Positions 1 to 12,934 of a stretch of 64,000 nucleotides of DNA are shown one piece after another. The stretch is from NCBI GenBank assembly GCA_013397795.1, contig VZTJ01001774.1:285494-349493 (forward strand), in the 5' to 3' direction. Position numbers and translations under genes: made by a program. The notes beneath the pieces were generated by a model. The model was not told the DNA's origin and did no database searches. It worked only from the letters and a program-made list of their open reading frames with translations. The stretch is from Orthonyx spaldingii. Lineage: Eukaryota; Chordata; Aves; Passeriformes; Orthonychidae. Position 1 is the first letter of the stretch. Every line of letters begins with the position of its first letter.

Positions 1-3000
1 GCAGAAACAGGCTTCAGACAACCACAGGCTGACCACAACAATGTTTTACAGAGCCCAGGACTGGCTGGCTGAAGGGCAAAGAAGAATAACAGGCTGTCCA
101 CACTCATTGGTCTTTGATTGTCAGGGCCCATCTGGTTATTGATGAGCCATTTTTAAGCTTATATGTGGAATTACAGAGCTGCTCTTGTAGAGGTAGGGAA
201 AGAATTGATTCAGCTGTGGAAACCAGTCTTCGTGGAGCAGGTGTATGAAGGGCTATTTTGGCAAAGTTTGCTGCTCTGGAAAATAAGAGTTTTGGAAAGA
301 AAGTCTGAGTGGAAAGCATCACCTTAACTAGGACATCTTTTTATTCCTTCAACAAAGAATATATAGTTCAAGGCTTAGGGAGCAATAACACATGGAGGGA
401 ACAAAGGAAGTTCATTTGTAACCATAGCCTTTTATTAACTGGAGAATATGCAAATGAAAGGTCCCCTGACTCTTGAAAACCACTCTCAGTGATGCCTCAG
501 GGTACATCAAAAGTTTCTGACAAATTCTCCCTTATTGTTTGCTTCCATATAGCAAGCTGATCTGCTCTTTAAAAGTTCTGCTGCTCTCCTAATTATTAAT
601 TGCATGAAACACATATTCCCCATCTTGATAAAAGCATCACAGGACATACTCTCTGGTTATGAAATATCCCAAGAAGTCCAAAGCAAAATCTCTTTTGGTC
701 GAGTTTAATTAAGACGATCCAGTATTTTATGTGCAGCTGATTTGGAAGGATTTTCTCACAGGTAAACAAGCTTTAGAAAAAAAAAAAAGCTTTTATCTCT
801 CCTTGCTTTCTGTTTTAGTCATATTTCAAGTGGATTAGTATAATCTTTCCTCGACCAAACTCCACAGCTAGTCTATTCCACCATTGGTCTAATTTTATAA
901 AAGGAAATGACAGAAAGCAATTAATTTAAAAACTCTTCAGAGATGCATATGTGGATGGGCTTATTCACTAAAAACGCAAAAAACCCCTCTGCATTTTGAT
1001 ACAATTTATCTGGTGCATTAGGCATGAACAGGATGTCTTTGTTAGGTGCACCTACCTTTTGATGTTTCCCTACATGAATATGTTCATTGTGTAGAGAGAT
1101 CTGCAGTAACAGCTCAGAGAGAAGCCCCTGTTAAAGCAGGTTTGAGTTTCAGGTGGGCTTCAGTTGTCTTTCTCCCAGTGTGATAAAGTTGATTGATTTC
1201 AAGTGAGGAGTCCTTCCCTACTGGGACCTGAGCTGTCAAAAGCCATCGCTGTACCTGCAAAATTCTGTCATAACACCAGAAGCACGAACTCTGCTCCAGA
1301 ACCATCAGAGTTCAGGGAAAATTCCCAGTAATTGAAAAGTGAAGTTTTCTTAGCAAAGATATTCTGCCAGCCTGAGCCATTATTTTGTGCACACACAGGC
1401 ACCCCCCTGGGGGACAGTGCTAACACAAAGAGTAAACTCTATTGATATGAGTGAATTCATCATCACTAAGAAGACACAAGTGGCTTCACATTAGAACCTT
1501 GGACTAGGCTATTCATAAACCCTTCACATCCATCAGAAAGGCAAATTCCCACGTTGTACAGTGTATTTGATTTCTTCAGAGTGAAATAAAACCTCTAAAC
1601 TTCCTTGAATAAGAGGGGAGGGATAAGTCAGAACTCTTGACCCCAAAGCTGTGCCTGCCCTCAGCAAAACTCCAGCACATCTGAGCTGTGAATGCAGATA
1701 ACTGCTGGCATCCAGAGCAAGGTGCAGAAGTTCTCCTGGCAGGGCAGGAAGAAGTTTCCTCTGCAGAGTGTTCCTGCTCTGTGGTGAGTGTTCATCCACA
1801 GCGTCAATGCAGCAGCCCTGCTCACCTGCAGGAACACTTCCCAGGCAATTTAAATATTCCCGGGGAGGTTCCTAGAAGATTTAACATACCCTGCTTCTTT
1901 CATCAGGAAAACCTGAAGGAATTTTTCCATCCATCTTTGCTTTTCAGCTCATCTATACCCTCTTCATCTTCCATTAAAACATGCTGTTTGTCTATTCTTT
2001 CCACTCTCCATTCTCTTCTCTCTATTTAAAACCCTCACATCTCACAGCCTGCTGGTCACTAGCCAGGTATCCAGATGGTACTTCTGCACCACATTGATAG
2101 GTGCCTTAGAAATAGCAGGGAGAGAGAGGGGGAAAATATCACTGAAGACTTCAGATGCTCTTTTTGATAAATGGCAATTGCAGATCTAATTAGCCAGTTC
2201 CATCCTTTTGAGAAGCTGGGGAAACAACAACAGTTGCAGTCCCACAGAGCAAACGCACCAGGACACGTCTCTCACTGTCAGGTTTTTGCTTTCCCCTCAG
2301 AGCAGTGTCAGACAATGTCCATCTGTCCATCCTTCTTCTGTGAAAGACACCAGGTTCTGTCGGGGTTTGAAGGTTTGTCTCAGAGCCCATCACCCTCCTG
2401 CCTCAGCACCACTGCTCTGTGTCAACTACTTTTACACACACAAGTGGTTTCCAGAATAAAGAGCAAACACTGCTCACCTTAATTGCATGAGCATCCCTCT
2501 GGCAGTAATCAGGCTAATTGCTTCAGTCAGGCCAGCAGGATTTGGCTCTAAATCAACCACCAAGATGATTATAGCATAAGTGCAGGAGTTCCTTCACAAC
2601 TCCAAATCCCACTTGTTAAACATTATTTACACCTCAGAAATGCTGTTTCTCCCTCCCATTTTATCAGGAGAAAGGTAGCAAGGTGCCAGAAGCACCTGTG
2701 GGAGTAGTGGGCTGAGCCCACCCCAAATGCAACAGCAGGGGAGACAGGTTTCCTTCCTCTGTGCTGAAAAGCCATGAGAAGTGTGCCCTGGGGAGCTCCC
2801 AGTTGCATCATGTCTGGGAATCCCAGCAGCCAGGGCTCATCCTCCCAGGAATGGCACAAAACTGCAGAGCAACCTGCCAAGAAGGGAACCACTGCCTGAA
2901 TCTGCTGTAGCTGCATGTTCGACTTATACCTTAAAGCATGAGAACATATCCTTGAAAACATTTACTTTGCCCAATAAGACAGACAGATGCTCTCTTTACC

Positions 3001-3640
3001 TGCAAAAATTTCTGGTTTTTTTTTTTAAATCCTATCAAGCAATTGGTGTGTGTCCTGTGTCAAATATTTTAGCATAATAGAGAAGTTCCAGCAGATTCAT
3101 TTTAACAGTGGGTGCTGGAGGGGACAGGGAGTTAAAATCCCTGGAGCCAGCTGGTACACTGTGCTGGGCATTCCCAAACCAAGGTACTTGGGCAAGGAAA
3201 GGCTTGAAATCCCATTTCCAGCAAGAAGTACATGGGACAGAACCAGGTCTTAAGGGTGAGACCTTCAGTCTCTGTTTCAGAGAACTGTGCCTTTCTAAAC
3301 AGTGTTTTGGTCCATTTTGACTGTTTCCATAACCACCAGTGTCAGGAAGAGCCCAGGATGGGTTGGGGTCAGCTGGGCTGTCCCAAAGCAGAGTGTGACC
3401 CACAGCTGGAGCAAGAGCTGCCACTCAGGCCCACAACCCTGAGCTCTGGGGCCTTGAATTAAAATCCCAACTGGTTTATAGAGGTCAGGGACCCTGAGGG
3501 TTACAGAGGAGGTGAGCAAGGCAGTCAAGGGACCACGTTCAGCACCTACAACCTGTCTTGGTCCTGCTGAACTGCTCAAGTCTCCAAGTACAGCTAAAGA
3601 TTTTTTTCTAAGCAGTTCCAGCCCGTTGCCTCCCCTCTTA
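1..3640. other. Noncoding stretch, no recognisable element
   Basis: I see no gene, RNA gene or repeat family here. Open frames of 60-130 codons lie on both strands and overlap one another, and none has a domain I recognise. A run of 12 A lies at 777-788. An octamer-type site (ATGCAAAT) lies at 448-455. Base composition shifts from AT-rich before about 1100 to more mixed sequence after 2200. It is most likely intergenic or intronic. Confidence 0.6.
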
Positions 3641-4125
3641 CAAAAATCTTTTCACGTCTCTAATCATTTTTACTGTCAATCTCTGCACTCTTTTCATAAC
3701 CATTAAAGACTTGATGAGATAGGATGACCAGAAATTAAAAAAGATTCTGAGGATAGAGCATGCAATTGATTTATGTTAATGGCACTGTAATAATATTTTC
3801 AGTGTTTGATTTCTTTTTCATTCTGTACACAGCTAAAATGATGATTACTTTTCTATACATCTTTCATTTATTGAACAGCCACTTACATTGGCCTCCACAA
3901 ATTTGTTCTCAGGTCTGTTTCCAAAGCAGTTAAAATATAATTAATTTAAAATCTGCCAACACATAAGAAGTTGAGGTGATTCTCCCCAATCCATCTTACT
4001 AGAATTCATCAATGAATTTCACCAGCTGTCATGCTTCTTGTGCATTTGTCTTTGTAAAGCTCCTCTGACTTCACCAGCTTTGACACACTTAACAACTGTA
4101 AGACTAAAAAAACCTCCCACTCTGT
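3641..4125 (-). mobile_element. Ancient, highly diverged CR1/L3-clade LINE fragment
   Basis: Read on the plus strand, the order of phrases follows the reverse complement of the ORF2 end of old amniote CR1/L3 elements. It runs from a CTCTAATCATTTTTACTG block (about 3658), through TCTCTGCACTCTTT (about 3680) and GATGACCAGAAATT (about 3723), to TGAATTTCACCAGCTGTCA (about 4012) and CTTAACAACTGTAAG (about 4088). These match, with many changes and small gaps, sequence typical of the CR1 families common in turtles and crocodilians. No open frame survives. The copy looks far older than the other CR1 pieces in the window. The ends are approximate. The call comes from remembered consensus and was not aligned. 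Confidence 0.55.
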
Positions 4126-5689
4126 AATTTCTATTGAACCACACCATCAGCCTTGGAAGCCCCCAGATGTGCATGAATAGATATCATAGTCACCTGTGAC
4201 AGCATCTTTAATGATTTTAACATTTTTTACAGTGATAACTTTCATCTCTTGTGCATAAGTCAGAGAGTAAAAAGTGAAGTGTGCCAAGATATATTGGAGT
4301 TTATAGAGGAAATCAGAGAATAAATGTTGTTCCTTAATTTTGTTTTCATAATAGATTCTGTCTTGAAATATTAGGTGTCAAATCACCTTACCCTAAAAGG
4401 ATTAGAATATGAAAAGCATTTCTCAGTGATGGAGGGGAATAAACCCTGACTACTTTTGTGATGGAGTTTGATAACCCAACAGAAGGGATTATACAGGACA
4501 GTGTCAACAACAGCCAGAGACTGAGCATAAATAGGATTTTAATCTTGTTTGTCAGCTAAAGATGAACAAAAACCAGCCCAATTCCCATATCAAAGCTGAT
4601 ACAAAATCCAACACAAGTATTTCATCAGAGGCCTGACAAAGCCACTTGCCTTTCTTCTGTTTACTACAAGGGGGTTGTGGCCCTGCTTCATTCTGACTGG
4701 TGGGAGAGAGAAATACAGTATCACAAATTTGGGATCTGTTGGAAGCTGGAAACACCAACAATAAAAATATTTTATCTTCAAAGAGTTGCCAAAATTAAGG
4801 GCTACATTTTTCAAAGCAGCTCATCATCAAGAGCGCCTTCAGACTTCCCTGGGAAACAACTGAGAACAGGGGCACTGCTCTTTCATTCCCAGGCTACAGA
4901 ACAACTGACAGCCTTCACACCTTCCCTACAGGCTAGAAAACAGGCGAGATGTGGGCCAGTGATTTTATGTTAGGGGATTTCACAGTTGAAAGTGGTCTCA
5001 TACACCTGCTTTGTAGGTGTCACCTAAAACTGAAAGTCTATTTTTCGGGAGGAAACACTGGCATCATGAACTGCTGCAGGCACAGCAGCACATCCCCAGC
5101 ACAAGGCCTGAACGTGAGCCTGTGTGCTCAGCTCGTGAGGCCACGCAGCAGCTCTGGTGTGCCTTCATGCATGATACACAACACAGAGGAGTTACCCAAA
5201 TAACGAGTACAATTTTAGCTAATTGCCATATCTATTATTAATGTGTGCAACATGGTAGCCAATTAAAGCCTCATGTTGAGCCAGGTGGAAGACAAACATG
5301 GAGCCATAAAGATCAATTAAATGCATTTAGAGGTTGCACATGAATGCAACATGCAGCCCAAGGACGTGCTGGGCCACAAGCCAGTGCAGGGTCTGTACGG
5401 GGGGGCTGCACAGACCCCAGCACCTCAACACCACACACACCCACGTCCTCTCTGCCCGCCTCAGTCTCCTGGAGGCAGATTTCTGAACTCTTTGGTGTGA
5501 GCAGCAGAGAGGAGTGAAAGATTGGGACAGTAGCAGCTGCAAATGAATTGCCGCATCACAGGTACTGAATGATGATTTTGCAGCTCTCAGAGGCTGGATG
5601 GGTGATCAGTAATACCCTGGGGTGGAGAGAGGGAGAGCAAAGTGGTCTGGACAGGCAAGTGAAAGGCAGAGGGATAATTAATTAGAGAC
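4126..5689. other. Noncoding stretch, nothing recognised
   Basis: This is mixed AT-rich and moderate-GC sequence with no gene or repeat I can name. Short overlapping open frames (up to about 98 codons) have no recognisable domains. The stretch around 5370-5470 is locally GC-richer, with several CAC-rich and C-rich runs. Confidence 0.5.
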
Positions 5690-5870
5690 CACACCATTTT
5701 CTAGCTCTTTCTCTCTGGCAATTTTTTTTCTGGGTTGTGTATTTACAGCGTCACGGTAACTGGACCATCAGCATTTCTTTCAAAGAGCTTGTTACCTGTC
5801 AGTAAATTGCACTGTATAATAGCACAAATACAGAATGACATTTTCATTCATGAGGTTTCATAGTAACTAC
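5690..5870. promoter_or_regulatory. Candidate conserved noncoding element
   Basis: This is a dense single-copy stretch with a T run, a GTCACGGTAAC block near 5750 and evenly AT-rich sequence without simple repeats or TE similarity. That texture is typical of vertebrate conserved noncoding elements. Conservation itself cannot be seen from one sequence, so this is an inference from composition only. Confidence 0.22.
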
Positions 5871-8800
5871 AGAAAAAAATCTTCCCTCTCTGAAGCAGTG
5901 ACTGCCTTTTAGATTCTCGAGCTCTCGTTTCCCAGGATAGCACTTTTTTCCCATTTCTTCTTATGTGTTTTTTTCAGATGTTTTATTTCTGGCTTTCATG
6001 TCCACATGACGAGGAAACATTGCTTATCCAAACAGAGTTCCTTTTCCCCTCTAACTCATCTTTTTCATCTTTAACTTATTTTATTGCCAGACATGAAAAA
6101 ACAGCTACAAATTATATGACAGCATCTCCCCAGCTCCTGAGATTTCAGATGTGTCTTGTGTTATCTCTTTCACTAAATCTGTGTGAATAAGACAGAATAT
6201 GTGTTGCAAAAGAAGTGTTTTATCATAAATTAACCCTCATTTCTTCATTCAGATTCTAGAGATATTGTCAAATTACTTCACCTTCTGCTAACTCCTGGTT
6301 GTCTGTACTATCCATCCTCACAATTGAAAAATCAAACTAACAGGCTCTTATACGTGAAAAGTAGCTTTTACTGTAAGAAAATGAAACATAAAAATAAATG
6401 CTGAAACCAATAAACTTCAGAAAACGCAAAGCTGCAGCTGTCATCCTTATCATCAAGAATGGCAGCAGCATCACAGCTAAAAATGACAATACTCAAATTC
6501 AATGTTCCATGATGTCAGGTGCTGACTGTACCAGCCCACAGCAAGGACTGATCCCTACTCAGTGAAGGGTGTGTATTTCAACTAAAAGGTGTCAGAAGAG
6601 GGACTGATTTTCTTATTTGAAAGCAGATGATCAAAGGCACAGAAAAATTGCCTGTATTGTACCAAAACACATAGGAAGCCTGAAACAAAGTTAGCAGTCA
6701 GTCTCCCAAATCCTAGCACAATTACTAAACCCCAGTTAATGTCTCCTGCATTCATGGAATTGTGCTCATTTTTGCTTTATTCTCCTCGGTCAGTGTACCT
6801 GGTGTAAGAATTACCACCCAAGTAAGACAAATGCTCTGCCTAGATGCAATCCTGCCTTCCAAGCCAGCCAGTAACAGCCTTCTGAGGAAGCTACAAGAAA
6901 TTCCATAATTGGTAAACACAGGATAATCTATGCCAAGAGTGGTCTTACCCTGACAGAGATTAAAACTTTAAGCCTCGAAGCATGAATTTTTATGGAGCTC
7001 CAAAATTTAATTTATCAGTGCTAAATATTATTACTCAAAGCACTCTCATAGCTCACAGACCTGTCCATTCCATCTCAGGAGCTGCACTGCCAGGCCAAAC
7101 CATCCGGTTACCTATTTAATTAGCACAATTATTTGTGATGGACATTAGAAGATCGTGTGAAACTCAGAGGTTTGTTGGTTAATGAGTACCACAGGTTAAT
7201 GAAGGAGGAGAATGGAGAGGAGCACAGCATATTTTTGACTGGACTCAGTATTCACAAGTGAGATTATAGAGGAAGGTAAATAACACTGAAATGCTGCCAG
7301 CCTCATTTCCCTGGATTTCTGAATTGCTTCCCCTTCGCTGTTGCCATGCCAAGCTTTGAATTGCTTTGTGCCAAACTTCATACAAACAAATTTGCAGAAA
7401 ATTCATTTCAAAGTCTGACTTAACACCAATACAAGCAACAACCAAACGTGAAAAGAGTGTGTCTGAGCAGCAGGGCTACGGTTGCTCTTTCTGTGATCAC
7501 TTAAATGCAGAAGGGAAACAATAAAGCCAGATTTGCTTTTATCTCATCACAACTAAGCCCTGGATTTTGCGTAAACAGATACCAAATGCACCTAAACCTC
7601 TTAATCAGCTTTTTTTTTTTTTTTCTATCACACAAAACAAAGCCTAGCTTTGGGGTAGGAAGAAAAGGAAAACTTCGTTGTGTCCTTATAGGAATACTTT
7701 GAACTCCTTTTGTAAGGGTCATTTTTTCCCATTACAGCTCCCAGAAACTACATAATGCTCCAGTTGAGATCAACTGCATCAGGCAGCTGAAGGAAATCTG
7801 TGACAACAAACCCATGTGGGAAAACTGTTGTTTTTATATGCACATTTCTAAGGTTTTTATCAAACTAATGGGAAACAAAACATTTGTTTTCCCCTGAGTA
7901 CCTGAAATTACAAGGGTGCCCAAAGCAATTCAGTGCTGAGTAGAGGGGGAAGAGGTGTGCAGGTGGTGTGTGGCCACAGGCAGAAGGAGCAGCTCCTTGG
8001 GCGTCAAATCACAGCTGTTCCCACTGGGGCCATTGCCTCCTGAGGAGAGGTGAGGCTGGCCGGGAAGCTGCAGGCGATTAGAGGTAATTAACCCAGCTGG
8101 AAACCCATGCCAGGCTGCTGTTAGCAAGACACTGGGGGAAGGAAGAGGATGGTGAGTCCAGACTCTGTGGGTTACTCAAGAGAGAAATATCCACGGAAGG
8201 CTCATCTCCCCTTCCTGTGCTAAGGAAAAACACCCCGGGGTGGGAGCCACCCACCCTGTTGCCCTCACCTGTCACTGCCACCCTCTCTCCAGCTACCTCC
8301 AAATATCCCAGGTCATCCTTTGCCCTCTCTACTGCCTCCCATGGTCTCACCAGGAGGTTTCCTCCACCCAAAGCCCAGGCTGTGAGGGACAAGGAGGAGA
8401 AGGGTATAGCCAAGCCCATGGACACGTTTTTTCTTGGATATCTCATTAGAGACATACAGATGTAAAATAAAGCAAAAACAAGGTAAGGTTTGAGGCCAAA
8501 CTGTGGTGTTTCAGGGACTCCCTGTCCAAGGGAAGGTGATGACTGCTCCTAGCAATGTTCCACAGACCTCGGAGAGTGCAGCACTTCCCAAATCTCCTTT
8601 TCTCTTCCACTCCCCAGCACGAAACAAAGCTGTGTGAAATTTACTCCAAAGGCAGCTACAGCTTATTTGGAGACAGCCCAGTTTCTCAGATTTGCAATTG
8701 TATTCATGGACATTTAGCTGTTTTGTAAACAGGTAACAAGTTCGGGTCAGCTGGGGACAGGCCAGGGCAGCTTCTTTCACTCAGTAAAATTCCTCATGCT

Positions 8801-10379
8801 TGACCTGAAAGCAGAGGGGCTCCAAAGGCAGTAACCCAGTTATCTCTGCCCTACAAGATACACAGAATTCCCAAAAAGTTGTGCTTTTTTGTCCAGGAGA
8901 ACAAAGCACAATTCTCTTCCTCTCAAGCAGTAACTTGACCCTGCTCCTTCAGCCCCTGCCATGCAGCCTTTTAAAAACAACAAACCATCCAAGCAAATCC
9001 CCAGAAGAGCCTTTCCCAGGTTCTCCTTCACTGTTAGATGTGTGAGCAGGATGACCCTGCTGCCAGCAAGGGTTGGTGAGCTCTGCCCCACCACCCAGCA
9101 CTGCTCTCACTCTGGCTGGGATGGAGCCCAGGTGAGGAGACACTGGTGCCCTGCACTGACCACTTGTCACTGCTCAGCTCTGTGTGGTTTTGCCACAGCA
9201 ATTGCTCTGCACTCCAGCAGAAAATGACTTTTGGGCAGCGCAATCCATGCACCTTCTGCCAGGCAATCTCTGGTCACTGCTCTGCCACAGCCAGCCAAGT
9301 GCTCTGCCAGCTCCTGCTTGCCCTGCTCAGCTGTAATTCACCTCGGCACACACTCTCAGAGACATGGGTAAAAAGCAGATCACTTGGGTAAAATTACCCC
9401 TCTCTCCTTCCATCCCATTTCCCCTCGCTATGTCCTTCCCCTGACCACAGCGAGTAGCTGATCTTTAGCAGCACAAGCCCCACAAAGGCAGGCAGACATT
9501 TATAGTGCCACTCAAGATCAGTTAAGGCCTTTAATCTTTGAGAACAATTTGCCTCGCCAGCTGTTCACTATCAGAGTTTGCTCTGGCTAAGACTCTCCGA
9601 CATCTAAATGTCTAAAATATGTTGTCCACTGAAGACCTGTTCTTCTGCTCTCATTAATCGTAGCTAGCAGTGGAATATACAAATATTTGCAGTCCCTCCA
9701 AAGTCGCAGAGAAGGTGAAAAACGACAGAGCACAACAAGCCCACAGGGTAAGCAAAGTCTAAGGACCAAAAAACCCCAAGCCCCAGTTTTAGGCAGTACC
9801 AAATCAATACATACAACAAAGATGCAGAGAACGGGTCTGGGCAGTTAAATATTTCCTCCTTTTTGGGCAGCAGCCTTTCCTGCCCAGCCAGCACCATGAA
9901 GCTGACCAGCAAGGAGCACAAAACGAGTCCCCAGTGCTGAGGCTGTCCACACAAGAATGATTGCAAATACAGAATAACCAGAAAATAGAGTTGACAGGAT
10001 GAAAATGTCAATTCAAAACTCAGTGGGGGGAAAAAAAGTGTAAATCACTCATTTTTAAGGACATGACTAGTCTCACTAAGAAGTGCATTTAAAGTTAAAC
10101 GATCTTGACTACGGCAGAGAAAGGTCAGTTAATCCTTTTACTTGGAGCACATAGCTATTCCCTAGGATGTATTTTTCTCTTGTTCCATGCAAGTTTTTGT
10201 ATCACAGGGGTCCCAGTCTTCAACACAATTAAGAGTTATTGAATTTTCATTTACACTGTTGCTTTGTTCTCATCTTGCTGGAGTAAACGCAGTTTTCAGC
10301 CCCAGTCCTCCACAGTATTAATTTTTCCATTGGCTTTATGGAAGCCATCAATTTACTGCCTGGCTTTCCTCATGATTTA
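5871..10379. other. Noncoding stretch, nothing firm recognised
   Basis: No gene, RNA gene or named repeat is seen. A run of 15 T lies at 7610-7624. The stretch 6930-7190 is AT-rich with several TAAT/ATTA cores and could be regulatory. The stretches 8180-8400 and 8900-9400 are GC-richer and carry overlapping chance open frames on both strands. None of these frames has a recognisable domain or a convincing exon boundary. Confidence 0.5.
7610..7624 (+). repeat. Poly(T) run, 15 bases
   Basis: An uninterrupted run of 15 T. No recognisable retroelement body is attached on either side, so this is a simple low-complexity tract and not the tail of an identified insertion. Confidence 0.9.
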
Positions 10380-10854
10380 AAAACATCATCTCAGTAACAC
10401 TGTTATCTACCAGCCATATTTCACAGATATTGTGAAACTGGTTTATACTGATATCTTACTTAGCATCTGGCTGACAGGACAATTGCAGGGAAATATTGCC
10501 AGAGATATAAGGCCATTTTGCGATAAATAATGAGCTTGAAAGCTTAACAGGTTGTTTTCTTCAGAAGAAATCATAGCAGTTCTCCTATGCACAAAACAGC
10601 CACTTGCCATACAAAGGCTGAGATGGAAAGTGCCCCTTAATGCATTAAATAAATCCCAGAGAGTGACCAAGCAACAGCTTAGCTCTGACCTGAGGTTTTT
10701 CATGGCTTCTTGAATTATCTAATTTGCCAGAAGTGAGTGGCTGCTTCTGGGAGTATATGTTAGCTAATAATGCATTCCACAGTTATTAAAGTTTATCATG
10801 TAAATCTTTATTTGAATGCTTTTAAAATGCATATTACTTTCTTGATAAACTATG
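10380..10854. promoter_or_regulatory. Candidate conserved noncoding element / enhancer
   Basis: About 475 bases of AT-rich, non-repetitive sequence hold many homeodomain-type cores (TAAT/ATTA), for example around 10516-10530, 10636-10650, 10715 and 10763-10815. There is no simple repeat and no TE similarity. The density and evenness resemble known vertebrate developmental enhancers. Nothing in the sequence proves constraint or activity, and a target gene cannot be named. Confidence 0.3.
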
Positions 10855-10873
10855 ATGGCTCCTAAGGAGCCAT
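10855..10873. repeat. Short perfect inverted repeat (8-bp arms, 3-base loop)
   Basis: ATGGCTCC and GGAGCCAT face each other across TAA. The palindrome sits at the right edge of the AT-rich candidate regulatory block. Its size allows a dimeric protein-binding site. It is too short for a microRNA precursor. Confidence 0.8.
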
Positions 10874-12900
10874 TAATACAAATTAGGGTGCATACCATAT
10901 GTAGTAGAAGGACTTATGAAAAGTACTTATTCCACATGTGGAGTAATCAGCTTTTAAATTGTATTAAATACTGCAGCTGTAATGTTTCCCCCCCAGTCTC
11001 AGGCATCAGATCGCTTTTTAAAAATTATTTTTCACTGAGTTTCATTTCCTCAGATAAAAACCCAGTTTTCAGTTGTGCAGCCAGGAGGTGAGAAGTTAGA
11101 GACTGACAAATTGCAGGGAGGGGAGGACAAGCTCCTTTCATTTGTACCAGTTAGAATTCCCCAGATACTGTTCATAAATAATTTCCATAATCTAAAAAAT
11201 GTGTTGCTTTTGATCAGAAACCTCCTATGTACATGCAGAGCAGAGTCTCTTGGTTATTATTCTTACCTCCAGGTACTTATATTCAGTCCCTTTTTACAGC
11301 ATACCACAGTTACCTCTGCCCTGCACAGTGAGTTCACTGTGAAAAATTTATTTTCCATAGTCATAGTGGGCTTAGGTTTATTCACCACACCATAGCGCTG
11401 TTGCAAACATCGTCCCCACTTGGAAAACCCTACCCTGGCGCATGTTAACTGAATAGGATGAAAGGAAGACAAGTTGCATTGACTTCAGCTAGAGTCAGGT
11501 CAAATCACAGCATCTCACCTTGGCCTCCTTCGAGCTCCTCCAAGGTAAAATGAGGTTTTGGGACAGGCACGCTCTGCAAGGCAAAACCTGGGGCTGTGGA
11601 AACGAGACAGTTTCTGGGGGAATGGTGCAAACATTAGCTCAGCTACAATTACAGGTGGCTTGGCTGAAGGAGATCTTTGCCGTGAAATAAGGAAAAGAGA
11701 AAAATCTGAGTAAAAGCCCCGGGATCTGGCCCATGCTGGATAAAGTGACCTTGTAATCACTGTGAGTGGCACATGATCTTCACAGACCGGTTGTCACAGG
11801 TAAAGGGAGGATGGTTTCATCTGTATATTGTGACAGACAGAAAAACTGGATGAAAATTGCCTTCATACAGGAAAAAGACCTGAGGATGGGTCCTATTTTG
11901 CTTTTCTAATGGAAAGATTCCCAGACCTCTCCAGGAAGCGTCCTCACAGCTCCATTGCTGCACCCCTGTGGTCCCACACCAATGGGGGAGGCAAGCAGCT
12001 CTCCTGCCTGGGTATGGGGCAATGCCACTCTGCAAACCTTCTCAGGTGTTTGCAAAACATTGCTGGGATCAAACCAGCCATGAGAAATGGGCAAGAGGGT
12101 AACAGCTCTAGGCACTTCTGAGCCATAAGCTGCTGCAGGACTCACCCACTCTACGTGTCAGTTAAATTAACTCAACAGGGCTACAAAACCAGGGAGGAAA
12201 CTCTCTCTGTCTGGCAAACACTGCTTTCTGGTCATCAGTTACAAGTTTTGCAAGCTTCTGTTGTGTCACGACTTGGTACCAATTATGCATTTGAAGACAG
12301 CCTGCTGGAAAAAAAGCTGTTAGCATTCCCTGACATATTTCTGCTCATTAGATTGCAACAGGTAGAAGGGGACTGTGGAAGGAGGGTTTGTTTATGTGTT
12401 AAATCTGCAGGTATTCCTCTACAAAGTCCTTTATTCATCAGTGACACATCATGCTGGTGTTGAGCACATCCTGTGCACACATATATATCTTCTTGACAGA
12501 CTAAGACAGGCAGGATTTGGAGAGAAATTCTGCTTTTTAAAAACAACCTCAAGCAAACTGCCCATATCAGATTCAGTTCTGTTGTTTATGTTTTTGAGCC
12601 CCATCTCCATCATTATCAAATTCCTACTGAAACCTTATGGTTTCAGACTTTGGCAAGTTCTGTTGAAAGCAAGATCATTGAAACACATTAAAACCTTTTT
12701 CAATGCCTCCTTATTTCATCACGGATCAAGTGAGACTATCTGAAGGATTATTTTCCTTCCCTGCAGCTCTTACCTCTATTATTTTCTTTCCTCTAATGAA
12801 CCTACTTGGTCTAAGTTCAAACTTGTACCTTTTCACACCCTTTGCACAAAACAAGTTTGGTTTTACTATGGCAACCATGCATCAAAGGCAGGATCTTTTC
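10874..12900. other. Noncoding stretch, nothing recognised
   Basis: Unique sequence with chance open frames on both strands (longest about 122 codons on the plus strand at 12375-12743, with no recognisable domain). A short (AT)n tract lies near 12480-12488. No repeat family was recognised. Confidence 0.5.
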
Positions 12901-12934
12901 TCTGTCTCTAGAGACAGAAGTCTCCAGACTTCTG
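12901..12934. repeat. Compound palindrome: 18-bp perfect palindrome overlapping a 9-bp-arm inverted repeat
   Basis: Positions 12901-12918 form a perfect 18-base palindrome centred on CTAG. It overlaps a second inverted repeat at 12915-12934, with 9-base arms around CC. The unit contains four GTCT/AGAC cores (12904, 12912, 12920, 12926), the half-site bound by SMAD3/SMAD4. The symmetry is directly visible; a SMAD role is an inference from motif alone. Confidence 0.75.

Noticed and set aside
7610..7624. Poly(T) run as the reversed tail of a retrotransposed sequence
   Set aside because: No recognisable element body on either side. CR1 elements end in octamer repeats and not poly(A).
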